This document shows, piece by piece, positions 1 to 8,113 of a DNA stretch of 64,000 bases. The stretch is from Blastopirellula sp. J2-11 (GTDB lineage Bacteria; Planctomycetota; Planctomycetia; Pirellulales; Pirellulaceae). Numbering within the stretch: position 1 is the stretch's first letter; every line of letters starts with the position of its first letter. The DNA lies in assembly GCF_024584705.1 (NCBI RefSeq), contig NZ_CP097384.1:1798001-1862000 (forward strand). The letters run 5' to 3'. The notes beneath the pieces are model-generated. The model saw only the letters and a list, made by a program, of their open reading frames with translations. It was not told the DNA's origin and ran no database searches. The translations under genes and the position numbers were made by a program.

Positions 1-375
1 CGTGACTTTCACATCGACGCGTCCCCGCTTTTCGCCCACCAACAGATGAAAGGCGCGCTGAATCTCACGAAGGCAGTAGAGCCGATTGTGGCCCGACAGC
101 ACCTTCAAAAAGGTCAGCAGCGTCGGATTCATCCGCCCGGCGAAGGCCTTGTCCAAAATTTGCAGTCGCTCCTCATGAGCGATGCGCGGCGAAACGACCG
201 CATTCGCAAGTTGCGGATGCGTGTCGAGCACGTCACGCACCAGCGAAGCGAGCTCTTCGACGACGACATCCAACGAACCGGCGGCGTCCGCGGCGCCATA
301 CAGCGCCTTGGCGTAAATCGTGCCGACTCGTTCGCTGGCGAGATCGAATCGTGGATGATGGCTTGTCTCGGACAT
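1..375 (-). CDS. atpH: ATP synthase F1 subunit delta (3' end outside window)
   Basis: The first 125 codons of the delta subunit, which links the F1 head to the peripheral b stalk of the ATP synthase. The visible protein begins MSETSHHPRFDLASERVG and continues with the family pattern: YAKALYGAA near the start, ANAVVSPRIAHEERLQIL and FLKVLSGHNRL in the helical bundle domain. It starts 19 bp after the atpF stop, as the last visible gene of the minus-strand ATP synthase operon; atpA, atpG, atpD and atpC presumably follow beyond the edge. The reading frame stays open to base 1, so it is partial only because of the window. Confidence 0.9.
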   Translation of the reverse strand, partial: MSETSHHPRFDLASERVGTIYAKALYGAADAAGSLDVVVEELASLVRDVLDTHPQLANAVVSPRIAHEERLQILDKAFAGRMNPTLLTFLKVLSGHNRLYCLREIQRAFHLLVGEKRGRVDVKVT

Positions 376-394
376 CGAGCGTGCGATTTCCCGG

Positions 395-1159
395 TTAGTT
401 CTGGCTCGGAAGTTGAGCGAGCGTGTCGTTAATCAAGTGCTGGTGATCTTCCGGCGTCAGTTGCTGCCGGGTGATCTTGCTGGCCAGGTCGATCGCCAAG
501 TTGACGCTTTGCTTCGTCAAATCGCTGATCGCAGCGGTCTTGGCCGCTTCGATCTCTTGCTGGGCCCGTTTGCGTTCGGCATTGCCGGCCGCTTGTGCGT
601 CGGCCAAGATCTGGAGCCGCTTTTCCTCCGCTTCTTTCATGATCTGCTCACGCGACTTCTGGATTTCCTGCTGAGCGTCGGCCAACTTTTGGTTGTACTC
701 GGTCAGCTTCGCTTCCGCCGCAGCGAACATCTTTTGAGCTTCGGCGAGCTTACCATCCATGGCCGCTTCGCGACTATCCAGCGCCGCGACGATCGGCTTC
801 CAAGCCACGATTGTCAGCAATGCGGCCAACCCGATGAAAATGAAGAAATTGAACGTCGCCAGATCGAGCGTCAATTCTTCGGGATTGGCCATGCCGGGAG
901 CGGCGTCATTGTGCGACAGATCGTTGGGGTTGTGGTCCCCAGCAATCTCGCCGTGATGCTCCGCCGCCTCATGGGCGTCATGCACCGCCTTTTCTCCAGC
1001 CGCTTCCATCTCCTTGATCCCCTCATTGATCGAACCTTCGACCGCTTCAATGGGACCCTTGACGGGAGCGGGCTCTTTTTCCTCTTGCGCGGCGCAATAC
1101 GTCGCGCTGACGATCGCCATCGCGGCGACGAGCAACAGTTTGGAAATGGGGGAGCGCAT
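395..1159 (-). CDS. atpF: ATP synthase F0 subunit b
   Basis: Peripheral stalk subunit b, 254 aa, longer than the usual 155-170 aa. It opens with a signal-peptide-like segment (MRSPISKLLLVAAMAIVSATYCAAQ), then an acidic, His-rich stretch of about 65 residues (HDAHEAAEHHGE, GDHNPNDLSHNDAAPGM), then the single membrane helix (FFIFIGLAALLTIVAWKPIV) and a long Ala/Glu/Lys/Gln coiled coil typical of b (EAQKMFAAAEAKLTEYNQKL, EIEAAKTAAISDL). The N-terminal part would lie outside the membrane before the anchor. It sits between atpE and atpH in the standard order. The function is secure from the coiled coil and context; the role of the N-terminal extension is unknown. Confidence 0.93.
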   Translation of the reverse strand: MRSPISKLLLVAAMAIVSATYCAAQEEKEPAPVKGPIEAVEGSINEGIKEMEAAGEKAVHDAHEAAEHHGEIAGDHNPNDLSHNDAAPGMANPEELTLDLATFNFFIFIGLAALLTIVAWKPIVAALDSREAAMDGKLAEAQKMFAAAEAKLTEYNQKLADAQQEIQKSREQIMKEAEEKRLQILADAQAAGNAERKRAQQEIEAAKTAAISDLTKQSVNLAIDLASKITRQQLTPEDHQHLINDTLAQLPSQN

Positions 1160-1230
1160 GGTTTGTAAACCTATGGTTTAGGCCCAATCGTGAAGGCAAT
1201 CGGTGGTAAGCCTCGACCGAAAGGAGGAGC

Positions 1231-1527
1231 TTAGCCCCAGCAAATGAACAGCGCGAAGAAGGTGAAACCTTCGATGAGCGCGGCGGCGATAATCATCGCG
1301 GTTTGAATGTTACCGGCGACTTCCGGCTGACGGGCCATGCTTTCCAGCGCGCTGCTGGCCAACTTGCCGATGCCGTAAGCGGCGCCGATCACGGTCAGAC
1401 CAACGCCGAAGTACTTCGTCAGGTCAATCAGCGGACGCACGGCTTCAGTTTCCTGGGCCATGGCCGGAGCGGCGCAAATCAGGATAGCGGCGAAGCTGTA
1501 CAAGCAAAGCTTTGCAATTTTGGACAC
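1231..1527 (-). CDS. atpE: ATP synthase F0 subunit c
   Basis: Proteolipid that forms the rotor ring. The frame is open from a TTG at 1548, but GAGGAG sits 9 nt before a GTG at 1527, giving a 98-aa protein that starts directly with a signal-peptide-like segment (SKIAKLCLYSFAAILICAAPAMAQ); I chose that start. Two membrane helices follow, joined by the ARQPE polar loop of c subunits. The ion-binding carboxylate is the Glu in ALIEGFTFF of helix 2. The neighbouring Ser/Thr and helix-1 Gln typical of sodium-binding rings are missing, so a proton-driven ring is more likely (inference from motif). Confidence 0.95.
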   Translation of the reverse strand: MSKIAKLCLYSFAAILICAAPAMAQETEAVRPLIDLTKYFGVGLTVIGAAYGIGKLASSALESMARQPEVAGNIQTAMIIAAALIEGFTFFALFICWG

Positions 1528-1581
1528 GGACTCGTTCTCCTCAACCAAGGGTAAACAACGGTGTATTCGCAGACGTTCGAC

Positions 1582-2775
1582 TTAGTGATGGTGCGTCGAA
1601 GCGCCAATGAACAACGAAGACAAAAATGTAAATATGTACGCCTGCAGGAAAGCGACGAACAGTTCTAGGCAACTAAACAGAATCGCCGCGAAGACGATGA
1701 TCGGACCGGCGATGACCAACGACCATCCCGACATCTCGACACCCATCGCGACAATACCAAGCAGCACGACGTGACCGGCGACCATGTTCGCCAACAGACG
1801 AACGCCAAGCACGCCATGTTTAATAAACAAGCCGAGAACTTCGATGACGAAGAGCATGGTCTTGACCGGAATCCCGATCAACAGCGGCAGATCCATGTGC
1901 GGAACCAAGTTCAGCCACACGCCGACCGGACCAAACTTCAACGCGCCGGCGCCCATGCCGATCAGCAAGGTCGCTAACGCGAGCGATAAGGTCACGCTGA
2001 ACGACGCGGTCGGCGCTCCCAGCCAAGGAATCATCCCCAGCAAGTTGCAGCCCAGCACAAAGAAGAACATGGTCAACAGGATCGGCACGAACTTGTCGGC
2101 GCCGTGCCCAATGCCGGGACGGATCACCTGTTCGCGCAGATAGCAGACAAACGCGTCCAGCAAATGAACGATGCGTCCTTTGGGGACGACGCTTTTCTTG
2201 AGACGCGACGCGTACCAGGTAAAGACCAGCAGCATCACGATCGCAACAAACATCTCCAGCACCATAAACCGTGAGATGCAGAAGCCTGAATCTTTTTGGT
2301 AGAGGTTGCGAAGTTGCCCGAACGGCTGCGGAATAATGATTTTGCCAGAGAGAGCTTCGTTGTAGCCCTCAATCTTTTTCGGCGACCAGGGCTTGGCCGT
2401 CTCGCGATATTCGGCGACGGTGACCAGCTGTTGCGCTTCGGGCCAACTGTCGGCCCAAGGATTCGCCGGTTTGTCTTCTTTGGTTTTTTCTTCGGCGAGT
2501 TCTTTTAAGTAGCGGCGAACCGGCTTTCCGTGGTTGCCTGGCTCGTGTTGCCAATGCTCCCAGTTGTGGATGAAGTCGGATTCGCTGGGAACTCCTTTGC
2601 TCAGTTCCGTGAGCTTCGCATGAACAAGGTTCGCTTCCCACAACTGGTAGGCTGGATCCAAACGAATCCAGACATCCGGAAAGTCCTGCAGCGACTCGCG
2701 ATGAGAGGGCGCAAGCCACGAAGGGACTTCGAAGTAGTAGCTGTCCTTGATGTGCAGGATCGGGTCGGATGCCAT
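1582..2775 (-). CDS. atpB: ATP synthase F0 subunit a
   Basis: Membrane stator subunit that forms the proton half-channels with the c ring. At 397 aa it is far longer than the usual 230-270 aa: about 165 hydrophilic residues (many Trp, Glu and Lys; WIRLDPAYQLWEANL, HNWEHWQHEPGNHGK) precede the first helix (VLEMFVAIVMLLVFTWYAS). The conserved core is intact: LGCNLLGMIPW, the LVPH loop, the essential arginine helix GVRLLANMVAGHVVLL, and a C-terminal ELFVAFLQAYIFTFLSSLFIG. It starts 4 bp after the upstream accessory membrane gene, so the two are probably translated together. Confidence 0.94.
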   Translation of the reverse strand: MASDPILHIKDSYYFEVPSWLAPSHRESLQDFPDVWIRLDPAYQLWEANLVHAKLTELSKGVPSESDFIHNWEHWQHEPGNHGKPVRRYLKELAEEKTKEDKPANPWADSWPEAQQLVTVAEYRETAKPWSPKKIEGYNEALSGKIIIPQPFGQLRNLYQKDSGFCISRFMVLEMFVAIVMLLVFTWYASRLKKSVVPKGRIVHLLDAFVCYLREQVIRPGIGHGADKFVPILLTMFFFVLGCNLLGMIPWLGAPTASFSVTLSLALATLLIGMGAGALKFGPVGVWLNLVPHMDLPLLIGIPVKTMLFVIEVLGLFIKHGVLGVRLLANMVAGHVVLLGIVAMGVEMSGWSLVIAGPIIVFAAILFSCLELFVAFLQAYIFTFLSSLFIGASTHHH

Positions 2776-2779
2776 CGGT

Positions 2780-3223
2780 TTAGGAAGCCTTCGAGACGTT
2801 CGCTGCGGGTTGAAGAAGACGAGCGGCCAAGATTGTTTCGACCAGGAGCGTAAGCAGATAGTAGACCATAATCATCCCGAATACGCCGGCTTGTGCAAGC
2901 GGTCCATCGGCTTGTTTTAAAAATGCGCCGATTACCAACGGCAAGCCGGTTCGCAGGCCGATTCCTGCCAGTGCGGCGTGCAATCCAAACGGCGTTTGTT
3001 TGTACATCACAATCAAGGTCAACGCGCCAAGCGAACTTCCCCAGCAAAGCAGTGCGGCGATCAGTGCGGCCTGAACGCCGATCACGCCATGTTGCGTCTG
3101 CGCAACCCAAGCGATGAGCGGAGTCGGCAAAGCGACGGCGATCGTCAGCGCGAGGGCGGGACGCCACAACTGCGAAAGCAGGTGCGTCATCGGCGGCGCA
3201 TTGTCTGAGGGTTCCGAGTTCAC
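2780..3223 (-). CDS. accessory membrane protein of the ATP synthase operon
   Basis: 147 aa with four hydrophobic segments (LALTIAVALPTPLIAWV; VQAALIAALLCWGSSLGALTLIVM; GLRTGLPLVIGAFL; FGMIMVYYLLTLLVETILAARLL). It lies between atpZ and atpB, where many bacteria have AtpI, a protein that helps assemble the c ring. Size and topology fit a divergent AtpI/UncI-like protein, but I see no diagnostic motif. An internal Met at residue 12 (MTHLLSQLW) is an alternative start. The role is inferred from position only. Confidence 0.75.
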   Translation of the reverse strand: MNSEPSDNAPPMTHLLSQLWRPALALTIAVALPTPLIAWVAQTQHGVIGVQAALIAALLCWGSSLGALTLIVMYKQTPFGLHAALAGIGLRTGLPLVIGAFLKQADGPLAQAGVFGMIMVYYLLTLLVETILAARLLQPAANVSKAS

Positions 3224-3281
3224 GACGGTGACAATGAAGTTCTGCGAAAGGAAGAAGTTGCCCGCGCGGCGTTATCCGCGG

Positions 3282-3524
3282 CTACTCGTCCGATTTGTCA
3301 CGTTGCTTTTGGTCCGCTTTGGCGTATTGAAGCAAGTGATAAATGGCGAGCGTGATTCCTAATGCAAACCCGAGAACGACCAGGCCGCGGATGCCGAACT
3401 TTTCGTCCAGCCAGTGGCCAATCAGTCCCGGAGCGATCATCTCAATACAAACCGCAAAGATACGGCCAACCCACTCATAGGCGACCGCCATCGGCGGCCG
3501 ATCGTTAGGAGGTTGGTTGCTCAA
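3282..3524 (-). CDS. AtpZ/AtpI-like protein, first gene of the ATP synthase operon
   Basis: Small two-helix membrane protein of about 80 aa. A TTG at 3524 preceded by AAGGAAA fits best; the frame runs on to 3641 but that part looks non-coding. The core reads YEWVGRIFAVCIEMIAPGLI, GHWLDEKFG, LGFALGITLAIYHLLQYA, which matches the AtpZ family (formerly 'F0F1-ATPase subunit, Ca/Mg transporter'), with the GxWLDxxFG loop between helices. These proteins are known to assist F0 assembly or stability. It is first in the operon, 58 bp before the next gene. The exact start is uncertain. Confidence 0.8.
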   Translation of the reverse strand: MSNQPPNDRPPMAVAYEWVGRIFAVCIEMIAPGLIGHWLDEKFGIRGLVVLGFALGITLAIYHLLQYAKADQKQRDKSDE

Positions 3525-4303
3525 GCTGTTTCCTTGTCGCAGTGATAGCGTCAATGAAAAAGTGAGGCATCTTGCAGAATTGCGAATCAATGTAAGGGAA
3601 GGGGAGAGGGCGGTCAATGAGCGGGGACCGAGATCGTGCAAAAATTCACGAAGTTTTTGGGCCGCCGTAATTGATTACCATGAAAAGAGTTGCATTTCAG
3701 CCGACTCCCCCAGAAATCACCGCTGGAGAGTTCGGGAAAGAAACGCCGTCAATTGTGAAGGATCCCCTTTATTGGCCATCTGGGGGAGTTTTTGATTGCG
3801 TTGGAGCCGCAATTCCAGTAGACTAGTGCACGGAGATGACTATTGTTACTACCTCTGTTTGGGCGTAGGGAGTTACCTCGGAAAGACTGGATTGCGAAGG
3901 CCTACCCAGGCGATTGAGCAATCTGAGAAACGAGCTCCCATCAACGGATCTGACCCTCCCCAAACCCAGTGGTCCTGCCTGCAAGTCGCGTTAGCGAGTC
4001 TCTCTACAGATTTACGGCGACGCTACGGAACGAGCGAAGCTACGGAAGAACAGAGAAGTTGCTCCTCAGAGGTTTGGTTGCACGCTTGTTGACCTAAACA
4101 AGTGCGGCGGCTGTTGCACCCCTTTTCGTGAATTTGAACCGGCGCCGAACTTTGTCCAATCAAACGGAATTGGGGCAAAGCGGTTCAATAGATTTCTTTC
4201 ACGGACGAAAACAACCGGGACGAACCAACCGTGCCAAAGCGACAGAATAGCGGAAGAAGTGCGCCGCTCGCTTGGTCTGGCCGACGTGTGGAGGACTAGT
4301 CTG
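3525..4303. other. intergenic region between divergent units
   Basis: About 780 bp between the ATP synthase operon (leftward) and the DUF4912 gene (rightward); it must hold both promoters. The two open frames here (3517-3795 and 3796-4092) have no ribosome-binding site and give compositionally odd peptides, so I do not call them. I see no tRNA cloverleaf, strong hairpin or repeat shared with the rest of the window. Confidence 0.5.
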
Positions 4304-5458
4304 TTGATTACCGCAGCGTCTTTGAAAGAGTATACCGCCAAAGATCTTGCTCAAATGGCGAAAAGCCGTGGAGTAAGCGGCTGGCATTCAATGCGTAAAG
4401 ACGAGCTTGTCAAAGCGATCTTGAAGTTGAATCGAACTCCGGTGAGCCGCAAGGCAGCCGCAACAAAAGCGACCAACACTGCTCAAAAGTCGACGAAAAG
4501 CGACGCCGCTCCGGCCAAACGAAGCCGAACCGCTGCGCCGCCCAAATCGGCGTCCGCCAAAAACGGCGCCGCGCGTGTAGAGAAGTCGAATCCGAAAGTG
4601 GTTCGCAACATTCAGAACGCGCATGAACGTCGTGAGCAGCTGAAAGATATTTCGCACGTCGACGGCGATGGAGCGAAAGATCGTATCGCGTTGATGGTTC
4701 GTGATTCCTATTGGCTGCACGCCTATTGGGAAATCTCGCGGAAGTCAATTCAGCGAGCCAAGGCCGCTTTGGCCGAACATTGGCACACCGCACGACCTGT
4801 GCTTCGGCTGATGGAAGTCGACGGGGGTGCCGCCGAGCGAGTCGTTCGTCAGATCGAAGTCCATGGCGGAGTCCGCAATTGGTACATCGACGTCAACGAA
4901 CCGCCGAAGAGTTTCCGCGCGGTCATCGGTTATGTTTCCGCATCCGGCAAGTTTCATGCTTTGTCACGCAGCAACATGGTGACCACTCCAGAGCCGGGAG
5001 CGTGTGACGATGTTGACGCCAACTGGAGCGACGTCGCCGAAAACGTCGATCGCATTTACGCGCTCAGCGGCGGCAACGACGACGAGAACGTCAGCCGCGA
5101 GCTGAAAGAAATGTTGGAAGAACGTTTCAGCCGCCCGATCGGCGAACCGCTGGGAGCCCAACTTGGCAAAGTCGCCGAGCGCCTCCATCGCCAACGTCCC
5201 GAGTTTGAACTCGATGTCGATGTCGAGATGATCGTTTACGGTCGTACTCGCACCGGCGCCTACGTCACCCTCTCAGGCGACCCGGTCAAGGTTCATGAGG
5301 ACGGCGCATTTTTGGTGAAGATGAACCTGCCTGACAAACGGCAGATCTTCCCGATCGTCGCGCGTAGCCATGATGGACTAGAGCAGCGGACCGTCGCGCT
5401 GGCGATCGAGCGAAATACGAAGATCATGGATCCCGTTTCGCACGATTCAAGCGACTAA
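4304..5458 (+). CDS. Rho_N-like / DUF4912 domain protein
   Basis: 384 aa from the TTG at 4304, which has GGAGG 9 nt upstream; a GTG at 4259 would add 15 residues. Residues about 8-40 (YTAKDLAQMAKSRGVSGWH, MRKDELVKAI) resemble the small helical N-terminal domain of Rho or SAP domains, which bind nucleic acid. A Lys/Ala/Ser-rich linker of about 70 residues follows, then DUF4912 (RIALMVRDSYWLHAYWEIS, NWYIDVNEPPKSFRAVIGY), a domain of unknown function. The C-terminal part (ELDVDVEMIVYGRTRTGAYV, VKVHEDGAFLVKMNLPD) looks like a second beta domain. Acts alone, ending at its own terminator. Function unknown; a nucleic-acid-binding role is an inference from the first domain. Confidence 0.75.
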   Translation: MITAASLKEYTAKDLAQMAKSRGVSGWHSMRKDELVKAILKLNRTPVSRKAAATKATNTAQKSTKSDAAPAKRSRTAAPPKSASAKNGAARVEKSNPKVVRNIQNAHERREQLKDISHVDGDGAKDRIALMVRDSYWLHAYWEISRKSIQRAKAALAEHWHTARPVLRLMEVDGGAAERVVRQIEVHGGVRNWYIDVNEPPKSFRAVIGYVSASGKFHALSRSNMVTTPEPGACDDVDANWSDVAENVDRIYALSGGNDDENVSRELKEMLEERFSRPIGEPLGAQLGKVAERLHRQRPEFELDVDVEMIVYGRTRTGAYVTLSGDPVKVHEDGAFLVKMNLPDKRQIFPIVARSHDGLEQRTVALAIERNTKIMDPVSHDSSD

Positions 5459-5516
5459 ACGCTAGTTTCGCGAAGAAACGCACGCTATGCGTGAACCAGC
5501 GAGTGGACTCATTGCA

Positions 5517-5554
5517 ACCGGTGAGCTTCAATGAGAAGTTCACCGGTTTTTTTT
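5517..5554 (+). terminator. intrinsic terminator after the DUF4912 gene
   Basis: Stem ACCGGTGA (5517-5524) pairs with TCACCGGT (5540-5547), followed directly by a run of T residues. It lies 59 bp after the DUF4912 stop and 20 bp before the ATG chosen for the next gene, which argues against the longer upstream start (5491) of that gene. Confidence 0.8.
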
Positions 5555-5574
5555 CGCCTGCCAGGAACCTTCTG

Positions 5575-6507
5575 ATGTCGAGTCGCCGCCAATTTCTTTT
5601 GCAGTCCGCAGTCATGTCCGCTGGAGTCATGGGGCTGTCAACCTGCGTCACGAAGGCCGATCCGCCGATGCCCAGCACGAGCGCTAAACCGGCCGAGAAT
5701 GCTAAACCGGCCGAGCCGACTCCGAACGGCTTTAAAAAAGCGGTTAAGATCGGCATGGTCGGCGTTCCAGGTTCGCTGGAAGACAAGTTCCGCATCTTGA
5801 AGGAACTGGGCTATGACGGCGTCGAACTGAATGCGCCTGACGGGCCCCCCGTCGATGTCGTCAAAGCGGCGATTGATGCGACGGGGCTGCCGGTTCACGG
5901 CGTCGTCGATTCGAAGCACTGGAATTTGACCTTGTCCGATCCCGATCCGGAAGTTCGCGCCCAGGGTTTGGCGGCATTGATGTCCGCGTTGCAAGCGTCG
6001 AAAGATTACGGCGGCTCCAGCGTCTTGTTGGTTCCCGGCGTGGTCAAAGGAGACGTCACTTACGAACAATGTTGGCAGCGCTCGATCGCCGAGATTCGCA
6101 AAGCGCTGCCGTTGGCCGAAAAGTTGCAGATTCAAATCTTGATGGAAAACGTCTGGAACAACTTCCTGACCGATCCGAAAGAGACCGCCCGATTTATTGA
6201 CGAACTCGATTCGGAATTGGTCGGCGCCTACTTTGACGTCGGCAATACGGTACGCTATTCGCCGCCGCACGAGTGGATTCCGATTCTCGGCAAACGAATC
6301 AAAAAGCTCGACATCAAGGACTTCGCCCAAAAGCCAGGTCCCGGCTTCGGCGCTCCGCTGTTGGAAGGTGACGTTGATTGGCCAAAGGTGATGGACGAGC
6401 TAGAGAAGATTGGCTACGTCGGTTGGGGCACGGCCGAAATTAAAGGAGGCGATCGCGAGCGACTCACGGTGATCGCAGATCAGATGAACAAGATTTTCGC
6501 CAGCTAG
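5575..6507 (+). CDS. Tat-exported sugar phosphate isomerase/epimerase-like TIM barrel protein
   Basis: 310 aa. The start at 5575 gives a clean twin-arginine signal (SSRRQFLLQSAVMSAGVMGLS) and falls after the upstream terminator. The rest is an AP-endonuclease-2 type TIM barrel, as in hydroxypyruvate or xylose isomerase-like enzymes: KIGMVGVPGSLEDKFRILKE, LGYDGVELNAP, ILMENVWNNF, AYFDVGNT, GTAEIKGGD. These supply likely metal ligands Glu, Asp and Glu. The histidine usually found in the 'HxKD' strand is replaced (KKLDIKDF), so the metal site may be altered. Exported proteins of this family are numerous in planctomycetes and mostly uncharacterised; the substrate is unknown. Confidence 0.85.
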   Translation: MSSRRQFLLQSAVMSAGVMGLSTCVTKADPPMPSTSAKPAENAKPAEPTPNGFKKAVKIGMVGVPGSLEDKFRILKELGYDGVELNAPDGPPVDVVKAAIDATGLPVHGVVDSKHWNLTLSDPDPEVRAQGLAALMSALQASKDYGGSSVLLVPGVVKGDVTYEQCWQRSIAEIRKALPLAEKLQIQILMENVWNNFLTDPKETARFIDELDSELVGAYFDVGNTVRYSPPHEWIPILGKRIKKLDIKDFAQKPGPGFGAPLLEGDVDWPKVMDELEKIGYVGWGTAEIKGGDRERLTVIADQMNKIFAS

Positions 6508-6539
6508 TAGAGCGAATCGCAGATCACGAAGAAAATCAA

Positions 6540-6569
6540 ACAGGGACGCCGTCTGGCGTCCCTGTTTTT
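6540..6569. terminator. intrinsic terminator between convergent genes
   Basis: Stem ACAGGGACGCC (6540-6550), loop GTCT, then GGCGTCCCTGT (6555-6565) and TTTT. It serves the plus-strand isomerase-like gene; the A-rich flank on the other side could let it work for the minus-strand gene too. It overlaps the larE stop codon at 6568-6570. Confidence 0.8.
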
Positions 6570-7398
6570 ATTCGACGCGGATCGCCGAGAGATCGACAAA
6601 GTTGTTGAGATTGCCAGAGCGAAATCCATCCAGGTCGAGCGTCACCGCGCGAAATCCAAGCGCGTGAAACTTCTTGGCCAGCTCCGATCGCAGCGGATCG
6701 GTCGCTAGGGGGGCGATCCACTGCGGCGTCACTTCGATCCGAGCAATATCTCCGCGATGGTAGCGGACGCGGAACTCACGTAGTCCTTGCTGTCGCAAAA
6801 AGGCTTCGGCCGCTTCGATCAGCGCCAACCGCTCTGGAGTCGCTTCTTCTCCATAGGCGATGCGACTGGCCAGGCAGGGCGAAGCCGGCTTGTCGTGGAC
6901 CGATAGATTCCAATATTGGGCCAAGGCGCGAACGTCGGCTTTGGTCAACCCGCACTCGATCAGCGGCGAACGGACTTGATGATTTTTAGCGGCGATCATG
7001 CCAGGACGATGATCCCCTTGATCGTCAACGTTGGCGCCGTTGATGATCAACGGCGCGTCGATCGCGGCGACAAGCGACTCGATCTGCGAATAGAGTTCGG
7101 TCTTGCAGTGGAAGCAGCGATCTGGCGCGTTTTGAATGTAGAGCGGGTTTTGCGTTTCTTGCGTGTCGACGATCTCATGGCGAATGCCGATCTCGGCCGC
7201 GATCCGCTTCGCTTCTTCAATCTCGCTGGCCGGGACGCTTGGACTGCGCGCCGTCACGGCGACGGCGCTCTCTCGCAAAGCCAGCTGGGCGGCTTGGGCG
7301 ACAACCGCACTATCTACCCCGCCGGAGAGTGCGACGGCGCACCGGTGATACGAAGCAATCTGTTGAGTCAGCAATTCGGCTTTTTCGGAGGTATTCAA
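6568..7398 (-). CDS. larE: LarE-type ATP-dependent sulfur transferase
   Basis: 276 aa from a TTG at 7398, matching the size of characterised LarE; the frame is open to 7512, so the start is not certain. LarE adenylates the pyridinium dicarboxylate mononucleotide and donates sulfur to it during synthesis of the nickel-pincer cofactor of lactate racemase. The PP-loop ATP motif SGGVDSAV lies near residue 22. Three cysteines stand out: two in PDRCFHCKTELY and one in SPCLASRI. Known LarE proteins either sacrifice one cysteine sulfur or use a three-cysteine [4Fe-4S] site; this one has the three-cysteine arrangement. RPGMIAAKNHQVRSPLIE and FRAVTLDLDGFRSGNLN are also family signatures. No larA, larB or larC is in the window. 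Confidence 0.85.
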   Translation of the reverse strand: MNTSEKAELLTQQIASYHRCAVALSGGVDSAVVAQAAQLALRESAVAVTARSPSVPASEIEEAKRIAAEIGIRHEIVDTQETQNPLYIQNAPDRCFHCKTELYSQIESLVAAIDAPLIINGANVDDQGDHRPGMIAAKNHQVRSPLIECGLTKADVRALAQYWNLSVHDKPASPCLASRIAYGEEATPERLALIEAAEAFLRQQGLREFRVRYHRGDIARIEVTPQWIAPLATDPLRSELAKKFHALGFRAVTLDLDGFRSGNLNNFVDLSAIRVE

Positions 7399-7590
7399 CG
7401 CTAGGTCTATCTGGCGAGCAAGGCGAGTTCGTATGCGGTTGAGCTTCCTGCATTGTATCGAATTCCGCTGCCCAGGAATTGGGAGCCGGAGAAAATCAAA
7501 AACCTGCCCCAACGAGGCGCGCCCACGAAAAAAGATCGCCCTAGCAAGGCGAGCCGGAAGAATTGAGAAGCGGCAGTCGACGCGGGAGCG

Positions 7591-8070
7591 TTACTTCGCT
7601 TGGGAATCGAGCTCGATCGTCAAGTGCGTCGACTTGACATCGGAAACGTCAAACGTCAGGCCCGACTTGTCGAACGAGTTGTACTTGGCTGGCAGTAGAT
7701 TTTTCTCCGTCACCGGAGGCACATAGACTTCGGGATCGAAGTTGGTGTTGATATTCGTCACCACCGTTTTACAGACGCGCACTTTGTGCGAACCGGCTAT
7801 CGCTCCATTGCCGGCTTGGACGGTCACAAGCGTAAAATGGCCAGATGCGTCAGTTTCGGCTGTGCCGATCAAGTTTTGCTGCGTTTCGTCGGCCGGTTGA
7901 AACAGCACTTGCGCCCCTTCAACCGGTTCTCCGTCCAACATCACAACGCCGGTTACAGGATAGAGCATCACCTGACGACTTTCGCTCCAAGTGCCGACCT
8001 GACCGCAGCCGATGAACAAGAGCAAACTCGCCATGAGGGCGCTCAGGGAAAGTAGATTCGTTTTCATCAT
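7591..8070 (-). CDS. lipoprotein with carboxypeptidase-regulatory-like fold, partner of DUF1559
   Basis: 159 aa. Lipoprotein signal MMKTNLLSLSALMASLLLFIG followed by Cys-Gly (lipobox FIGC). The mature part carries a beta-sandwich pattern common to planctomycete 'carboxypeptidase regulatory-like' lipoproteins: YPVTGVVMLDGEPVEGAQVL, FQPAD, GTAETDASGHFTL, GSHKVRV. It follows the DUF1559 gene by 43 bp and is probably cotranscribed. The same gene pair recurs at 12.0-13.4 kb. Cell-surface location is predicted; molecular role unknown. Confidence 0.8.
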   Translation of the reverse strand: MMKTNLLSLSALMASLLLFIGCGQVGTWSESRQVMLYPVTGVVMLDGEPVEGAQVLFQPADETQQNLIGTAETDASGHFTLVTVQAGNGAIAGSHKVRVCKTVVTNINTNFDPEVYVPPVTEKNLLPAKYNSFDKSGLTFDVSDVKSTHLTIELDSQAK

Positions 8071-8113
8071 ATTCAAGACTTTCAGCCGATGAAGAGAGAT
8101 CGAACGATGGGGA

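Noticed and set aside
413-1168. Long plus-strand open frame antisense to atpF
   Set aside because: It lies opposite a clearly conserved subunit b gene; the translated peptide has no domain and follows from codon usage of the real gene.
3517-4092. Two open frames in the gap between the ATP synthase operon and the DUF4912 gene
   Set aside because: No ribosome-binding site, no recognisable motif, composition unlike neighbouring proteins.
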